Of a stretch of DNA of 64,000 nt, positions 57,584-64,000 are shown piece by piece. Location of the stretch: positions 62,001-126,000 of the forward strand of contig CAKJVC010000188.1 in assembly GCA_918026815.1 (NCBI GenBank), written 5' to 3'. The translations under genes and the position numbers were made by a program. Within the stretch, counting starts at the first letter, position 1. Each line of letters opens with the position of its first letter. The notes under the pieces were generated by a model, which was given only the letters and a program-made list of their open reading frames with translations, did no database searches and had not been told where the DNA came from. The stretch comes from Chalara sp. BL73. Taxonomy: Eukaryota > Ascomycota > Leotiomycetes > Helotiales.

Positions 57584-58759
57584 AGGGCTGTGTGTATAAC
57601 TATTTGCGACCGCTGTAGGAGCAGAAGCGATGAGAAATAAAGCAAGATATCGCATGAGATTGTATTGTAATTCCTTTCAAAACCCAGTTTCTGACCATGA
57701 TATGTGATATATCGCTGGCCACGTACAACCAAAGACCGCTGAGAGAATTACGATGAAACTATTTAGGCATAAATGAGAGGTGATCCCATAACTGCGAAGC
57801 AATAAAAAGTCCATCAGGCCTTATCAATTAAACAATGGGATATACTAGGCCGAAAATTTCGTGTTCTCCATTCCTTTACCGCATATCTCATATCTCAAGC
57901 AGAGTAGGAACACATTTGAGTCTTGGGTCATCCTGTTAGCGATATGTATATCCACTGCAATCGTCATTATATACTTAAGTTCTTCACTCTGTGGTTTAAC
58001 ATAACACCATGAGTGGATGCAGGTCCTGGAGTCGTAATCTGCTATTTTTTGGGCGAGTTGGCGGTGATTATAATAGCGGAGGAATGGGTAGACAGGATCC
58101 TCGCCGCCTTTCCGGGACATGGGGATAACTGTTTAATCTGACAGCATATCAACACTGCGAGCAATAGAAAACCCAGAACATCAAAGCGGAAAAATTCCTG
58201 ATTTGACAGGCGGCGAAAGCATTATGGGACAGCCAAATCGACTCCGGTTAGCATGGGTTCCTAGGTCATGTGGAGATCCAACGCGGCAGATAGTTGGCGG
58301 CGATAACCGATAACCACCACACCCGAGACTACACCGTGGATCTCCCAAAAAAAACAATAAGGTCGGTTGGTACCAGAATGTCTAGTCGGGCAATGGAAAC
58401 CGCGAGGCCGAGCGGTGAGTGAGCCTCGAATGACAAAATCGCAAGAATCCCATCTAAAGCCCTGCCTATCCACCAAAGTCCCTCAAGCCGGTAGAGAAGA
58501 TGTACGTGGAGGAATTATAGTCGCTATCATTGTCATAAATCTCAGAACCACTCGCGTCCGAGAGCTCCCAACAAGCTGATTTCGAGCCGTATTGGTAGAA
58601 GCACTTGCTCTGTTCATGAAAGAAAGGGACGCCCTGGGCAAAGATTGAGCAAATGACCTGGCGGGTGCTGCAAGGCTACGAAAAGTGGCTCATACAGACA
58701 ATATCACCACTTATATCCCATTGTTAAGCATAACCTGGCGCCGTTGGTCGTTTTGACTA
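57584..58759. other. intergenic, no gene supported
   Basis: About 1.2 kb leading to the Fot1 element. The minus frame at 57845-58120 (91 codons) has no recognisable domain. Confidence 0.45.
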
Positions 58760-58833
58760 GTCGTTCGGGCCACCCACTTTACTTACGTAAAGTAGGTGAG
58801 GGTCAGCAATACGCAAAAGCCAGCAATACGCAA
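58760..58833 (+). repeat. left terminal inverted repeat of Fot1 element
   Basis: 74 bp, starting GTCGTTCGGG. It contains an internal hairpin ACTTTAC-TTAC-GTAAAGT and two direct copies of CAGCAATACGCAA, probable transposase-binding sites. Confidence 0.92.
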
Positions 58834-58877
58834 CTTTTGTAATACCACCTTTGTAATAATTGTAATAACTCAACGCC

Positions 58878-60524
58878 ATGACTTCTAAATCTCTTGAAAT
58901 TGAAGATTCTATTAGCAAGGCTATAGATCTATTAGATTCCAATCCGCGAATGAAATTGGCCGAAGCTGCGCGTCGCTGTAACGCGCCGTACTACCGACTT
59001 CGAGCTCGTCGAATGGGTCGCAAATCATCTTTTACTCGAGGAGGTCACAATAAAAAGCTTTCCGAACTTCAAGATAGCGCTATAAAGGCATATTTGCTTC
59101 TTTTATTTGGCCTGGGCACGGCTGCAAACGTTGATAATATGATTGTTGCGTGCAATCGAGTATTGTATTATAGTGGTAGCACTGAAACAGTTAGTCGACG
59201 ATGGGCAAAAAGATGGATCGTACGCAACGCTAGCTATTGGAAAACTTTACGTTCAAAGCCGATATTATCAAAACGTCGAGATGCTTACAAAGCTGAAGCT
59301 ATTCAAGAGCACTTTGCAGCTTATCAACGCTGCGTCGAATACTGGGGAGTTCAGGATAGTGACATTTACAACTTCGACGAGACGGGATTCCAAATTGGAA
59401 TAGTTGTAGGAGGTCAAGTAATTGTTTCTCGTGATTGCGAATCAGCTTGGATATCAGATCCTGAGAATCGAGAGCTTGTTACAGCTGTAGTTGCGATCAA
59501 CTGTAAAGGTCAAAAAGTTCCTTTAATGATCATATTTAAAGGAGCTTACTACTTACGCAAACACTTCGACAATGATCTTGATGGCGATACTTTTTTTGCA
59601 CGCTCCGAATCAGGATTTACAACTGATCGGCTTGGCTTTAAATATATCGAGCATTTTGATCGCTTTACAAAAACGTCGACTGTAGGCTCATATCGCGTTA
59701 TTATTTTTGATGGCCATGGCTTACACGTTACTCAAGATTTTATCGACTATTGCTGGCAACACCGAATTCGGCCATTCCTTCTTTTTTCGCACTTTACACA
59801 CTTATTGCAACTTTTCGACGTTGGAGTATTTCAGACTTTGAAGCGTTATTTTAAGGATGCTGTACGGCAAGAAGTATTTATGGGTGCTAAAGAGCTTGAT
59901 AAAACTGACTTTTTTCGACTATTTCAAAGCTTTTACAACAAATCGATAACTTTTTATATTTGCAAATCTGCTTTTCGACGAACTGGCCTAATTCTTTACG
60001 CGCCAGAAAAAGTATTAAACAAATTGCAAAGCTATTAAGCTACAGAGATTCACGAGTTTACAACAATACAATCTTTTTCTCCTTCTTCGAGCCTTGGCTT
60101 TGCAACTCCTCTTTCGACCCTTCTTTCGACGAACTGGCTAGAATGGCTTACTCCTCTTACATTACGTACGCGTAAAAAAGGTGTCGAATACATACAGGAA
60201 CGTCAGAAGCAAGCTATTTAAGGAACTACACTTTTAACGCTTTCAATTACACGCGTTTTTAGCAAAATTGAGAAAGCTTCTTTTACTTCGATCTCTAGCG
60301 GCGCTCTTTCTACAAACCGACTTTCTGACTTTGCTCGCGCAGCCGACGTACGCAAACCACAAAAGGATCATAATAAGGTTGTTCAAAAATACGGGGAAAT
60401 ATATGGGGATCAAGCTCGACGTCAAATTGAGTCTGATAATGAAGAAGAAGCTAAAGTGGTCAATTTACGAGAATCTAAGAAGAAGGCAATATGGAAGAAA
60501 AAGTACAAGAAAGTAGTCAAATAA
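58878..60524 (+). pseudogene. Fot1/pogo transposase with two internal stops
   Basis: DDE transposase, 548 codons from ATG 58878 to TAA 60522-60524, with in-frame TAA at 60036-60038 and 60219-60221. The N-terminal psq/CENP-B-type DNA-binding region is residues 1-130. The catalytic Asp residues are in YNFDETGFQ, IIFDGHGLH and LFDVGVF, with 35 residues between the second and third. The block before the third Asp normally reads PPHSTHLLQPLD; here it is FSHFTHLLQLFD, and each difference fits C-to-T changes. The Lys/Arg-rich tail (KKKAIWKKKYKK) is still open. The first stop leaves 386 residues including all three Asp. Damage fits repeat-induced point mutation. Confidence 0.9.
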
Positions 60525-60635
60525 ATAGCAGATCAATTCTGGGGAATCGGCCTACAAAACACGAATCAAAGCTTATGGGAGATTGACAACAACTTCATGT
60601 ATTTCTAGGTCAAACGGCTATTACAATTACAAAAT

Positions 60636-60709
60636 TTGCGTATTGCTGGCTTTTGCGTATTGCTGACCCTCACCTACTTTACGTAAGTAAAGTGGGTGGC
60701 CCGAACGAC
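60636..60709 (-). repeat. right terminal inverted repeat of Fot1 element
   Basis: Exact reverse complement of the left repeat over 74 bp, with the same internal hairpin and direct repeats. Confidence 0.92.
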
Positions 60710-60711
60710 TA

Positions 60712-61555
60712 TCACGGCTGCGCCATGCAGTGAGAGTAAAATGATACGTCGAATCCTCAAACCACGGATACTGTGACTTCTTCGAAATAGGCTAGAAATG
60801 GAGAATTTAAACTAGATATAGTATGTGGATCATAGTGCATGAGACTTGCCGTGTTTCATTTATGAGATAGAGAAGCCTACTCTGTAAGCGGTGATCTTGA
60901 AGAGGTTAGCTTAGGCGACAAAGCTTATATCGACCCATTCCCCCAATTCTCTCTCCCACAATTATTTTTCCTTCTCTGCCACAATTTCTTTGTGTCCGAA
61001 TATTCTTGTTGATTTGTTTTTTAGCTTCTGCGAGCAAAAATGAAATTCCAAGATTGAAGTCAATTAAATAATTGTAGTTTAAAGATCTAATCACATCAGA
61101 TTCCGTTTATCAGAGTTGGCGAGTCCCAAGAGGCGTTTCAGGGCCTGCAAGCCACAAGGCTGCAATTCGACATCAAAGCGAATTATCAGAACGCCAGCCC
61201 GGGATGCAAGGCTTCGGGTGGTTCGTACGCTTTCCAATCATTTCAGCTCTTCAGGATATCAACGGGCAATGGCTTCTTGCCAAGGACAATACGAGTATCC
61301 TTTCATGTCTGTGCAAACGAGGGAGATATTTCACTGGTTGGATAATTGAAGATGTATTTGCAGGACGTGAAAAGACACTAATGATTTTGCGGCTGAGGTT
61401 ACGATGAGTGACCTTCGCGTTTGTTACCTCACAGTTAGAAGTTGGACTATGGGGCTCTCCAGGACAGTACCTCGTTCGTATAACAACTGCTATCATTTCC
61501 CTTATGCAACTGCAAGTGTTTTTCTATTAGAATTGGCATTTCTAACTTATCTGTC
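60712..61555. other. intergenic
   Basis: About 840 bp before the surface-protein gene. Small frames only; nothing recognised. Confidence 0.5.
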
Positions 61556-62779
61556 ATGGTTTCAATCTCTTTCGTTAGAAATGTTCTCCTAGTATGTGGA
61601 CTTGTTTCTACTGTTGCTGCCGATGCGCGAAACTGGAACCCCACCGGTGCAGGATGCGTTGATACCGACGGATTTCTTTCCTGCTACGAAGCTCAATCCA
61701 ACAACGCAGTCTCATGCCTCAAAGTGTGCAACTCTACCACCGAAGCTGCAACCCAGATAAACCAGAACTGTATTCTAGGATGCAATGGTGCATGGCTAGC
61801 CGGAAACATTGGCTGCTGGATCCAGAGCTGCTGGAACCAAGTCCGTTCTCATCCTCGTTTTTGGGATCATGATCTGACGGAATCAGGTTTATTCGTGCGA
61901 ATACCAACTCGCAGCCATTAGTTATTTTAGTGATCTCAATATCGTCCAGAATGCGAACGTTCCATTCTACCCTCCACCCGATAGTGCTTCCACCGGGGCG
62001 TGCTGTGAGTTTTCCTACCATTTCCTTCCAAAGGCTTGGCTGATTTGTATAGCATGTAATTTGGGATATGTCTGGGGGAACAAAACATACACCAACACTA
62101 ATATGGCATGCCTGAAGGTGGCGGAATCCGGAGATCGTGACGCGCTTAATGATTGTCATTGTTGCCAGTTTTCATTTCCGATCTCGAAGTATGAGTTTCC
62201 TTGACTTTGATTCACCCGGCTAACAACTTTAGTATTTTGAACGTATGCCCTACTTCGGACCTCTCTCTCCTCGGCCTCGCAGCAGAAATTGCGGCGGCGC
62301 AACAGCTTGTAGTTGAATCGAAAGACAATTGTGCCATTCTCGAGAATAGTCCGGATACTTGTGTTACGGGACTTGGCTTTCCTTACTATGGCACAAAGAT
62401 CGTCAACCTTTTGAACTTACCAACTGGAGTACCGGGCTCGGATCCTCTTACCAATAATCCTGGGAATGCCTTCACTGATTTTGGGTCGCCACAATTCACT
62501 CTATCTCTGTTCCCCTCATACTCTTCTGTCATCAAACCAGCAGTATTTAATACAAATGCTGGGGCTGGGAGTCAGACCGTTAGCGGGTCGGTTGTGGCAA
62601 CAGCCAAGGCAAGTGGAAGCGGAGGTGCGTCAGACACGGCCGCAGCGTCGATCACTGGGACATCAAGTACTAGCACGGGAACTGCTGCTTCCCCAAGCAA
62701 GACTGGTGGATCCGAAAAGCTAGCCGTTGGAGGACTGTGGATTGTTACTGTTATTGCTATTTTAGCAGCTCAATCATGA
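61556..62779 (+). CDS. cysteine-rich secreted protein, probably GPI-anchored
   Basis: Exons are 61556-61840, 61887-62004, 62053-62188 and 62233-62779 (1086 nt, 361 aa); introns of 46, 48 and 44 bp. Intron 1 uses a weaker GTCCGT donor; the join SCWNQ-VYSCEYQ supports it. A signal peptide (about residues 1-22, LLVCGLVSTVAA) is followed by a Cys-rich domain with paired Cys (SCYEAQ, SCLKVC, NCILGC, GCWIQSCW, YSCEY, GACSCNLGY, DCHCC). After about residue 290 the chain is Ser/Thr/Ala/Gly-rich and probably O-glycosylated. The C-terminal hydrophobic stretch GGLWIVTVIAILAAQS after small residues fits a GPI signal. It does not carry the eight-Cys CFEM spacing. Cell-wall or surface role is inference. 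Confidence 0.78.
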
Positions 62780-64000
62780 ATCTATGCTTAACCCTGACTC
62801 ATAGCGACTCATTAGTGTAGCATTACCTTTAGAGATTAGAGAAATTTACCTTGCTTGGTTCTCTTTCGAGAACATCGTATCAGGGCCATTCGTTCAAATC
62901 ACCATCAGGTGGCTAGACAATCCTGGCTTATTTTTAACACGGCTTGCGCCTGTATCCTAGCCTCGCATCAAACCTGCCCTTGTGGGCTGACGAGGCTGCA
63001 TAAGTTGAAGTTCCAAGAGCACTAGCCAATCCCATCCGCTGCAGGCTCATTCTACGTTGCTGGACTTCCCAGCCATGAATAATGCTCGCCTTAGCCATAA
63101 CAAAACAAATACCAAGAAAAGCTTGTTTAAACATACAAAAATAAAATTGCTTCGGTAGAATAGAAAGCGTGGGACTATAGAAATAGGTTTGTAACGAGCA
63201 TCGTGAAAACTTTATGCTTGCTAATTAACAAGCGTAGCTCTTGTTCCTAGCCATACTGAACACTTGTTATTGTAGGCTTTTACCGTTTTATCCATATATT
63301 AAGAAAAGCTATTTTTACTGCAAGTTCAATCACAAAGTTCTTCACCTTTACAGATAATCTCTTGGAATAAACGTGGAGAGACAAAGCAAGGCGAGTGCTA
63401 AGTTGCGCTAAGAAAACAAATCGCGAGAGCAGCGAAGGGATTGCAACGACACAAGGCCTCGGGGGGCGGGAGGCAGAAAGCGGTGGGAAGTAGAATAGAA
63501 GAGGCCAGGCAGCGCATTGTGAGACGGCATTATGCAATGACCATGGCGTCATTGATATCATCGTATACTTGTATTACGCAGCTTTTCTACCTGTTCAGTA
63601 AACGGTGCCCATCACTCTTCGCCCAGCCTTTGAAATTTCCTGGTTCTTCATTCCGCAGGCGTCCTATCACTCTGCTGAATGCACTGACCATCTATGTGGC
63701 GATCTGAAAGAAGTACCTACCGCCCTGATACCGAGTTTAGTAGCGCGCTACCAAGGATACACAGCACTGAGAATAAAATGAGCTCCAACCAAAAGGTTAC
63801 AAGCTTCGAGTCACCCGACCTCTGAAAGCAGACAATTTACCAGCTATTATGCAATCTTCCGCATCTAATACTTGCGGTCCTTCGCAGCTCCCCAACTCGC
63901 GAGCTGAACCCAGTCGGTGACCAACGTAACTGAGGCGCCAAGAAACAACTTCAACCAATTATTGGTCAATCGAGTGAGATGCAGCCAATAACAAGAAAGC
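62780..64000. other. intergenic to right edge, no gene supported
   Basis: 1.2 kb. Short frames at 63280-63561 (minus) and 63441-63707 (plus) overlap each other and have no domain. A promoter or UTR of a gene beyond the edge is possible. Confidence 0.4.

Larger units (their letters stand above)
58760..60709 (+). mobile_element. Fot1/pogo-family DNA transposon
   Basis: 1950 bp element. Inverted repeats of 74 bp are identical at both ends and extend to about 84 bp with one mismatch. TA flanks both sides (58758-58759, 60710-60711), the expected duplication. It holds one transposase frame of 548 codons with two internal stops. Perfect ends argue for a recent insertion or ongoing mobilisation by a partner. 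Confidence 0.94.

Noticed and set aside
61556..62779. CFEM domain in the cysteine-rich surface protein
   Set aside because: Cys spacing does not match the eight-Cys CFEM pattern.
1..64000. CRISPR arrays, bacterial operons or phage genes
   Set aside because: Spliceosomal introns and gene content are fungal; no regularly spaced repeats were seen.

Overview
The window is nuclear DNA of a filamentous ascomycete (Pezizomycotina; the gene repertoire fits Leotiomycetes, but I cannot fix the order). Evidence: 44-70 bp spliceosomal introns with GTRNGT donors and CTAAC/CTRAY branch sites, a coatomer gamma gene of fungal layout, a carotenoid (al-2/al-1 type) locus, a siderophore transporter, DUF6594 and DUF3433 proteins, and Tc1 and Fot1/pogo transposons with C-to-T type damage. 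Genes are loosely spaced and several intergenic stretches hold decayed genes.

Layout. 0-8 kb is a conserved block: a Yap-like bZIP factor (cut by the left edge), an intron-bearing tRNA-Glu(UUC), SEC21 (gamma-COP) and a secreted LPMO-like protein. 8-17 kb is an accessory stretch: a kinase-like remnant, two decayed APH-type phosphotransferase genes, a GNAT acetyltransferase, one orphan protein and one reading frame broken by an amber codon. 17-32 kb holds a siderophore-type MFS transporter with a good iron-GATA site in its promoter, a long disordered membrane-tailed protein, a methionine/amino-acid permease, an RNR-inhibitor (Spd1/Dif1 type) protein carrying a PIP box, and a homeodomain-like protein with a hydrophobic tail whose frame requires a GC-AG intron.

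33-39 kb is a carotenoid cluster: a carotenoid-cleavage oxygenase, a bifunctional lycopene cyclase/phytoene synthase and a phytoene dehydrogenase. The dehydrogenase is intact. The cyclase/synthase has exactly one base missing at a conserved motif. The oxygenase is a clear pseudogene. If the frameshift is real, the pathway is dead in this strain.

40-50 kb has an F-box protein, a DUF6594 membrane protein, a Tc1 element with one nonsense codon, a 3 kb gene desert and another membrane-tailed orphan. 50.5-55.2 kb is the most striking gene: one 1551-codon frame joining a trypsin-like serine protease domain with an apparently complete His/Asp/Ser triad to a coiled coil and a double DUF3433 multipass membrane region. 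55.8-57.6 kb contains two decayed protein-kinase genes on opposite strands. 58.8-60.7 kb is a Fot1/pogo element with 74 bp perfect terminal repeats. 61.6-62.8 kb encodes a cysteine-rich, probably GPI-anchored surface protein. The last 1.2 kb shows nothing I can support.

All exon boundaries were worked out by eye from splice signals and reading frame. In each multi-exon gene called as intact, the summed exon length is a multiple of three.
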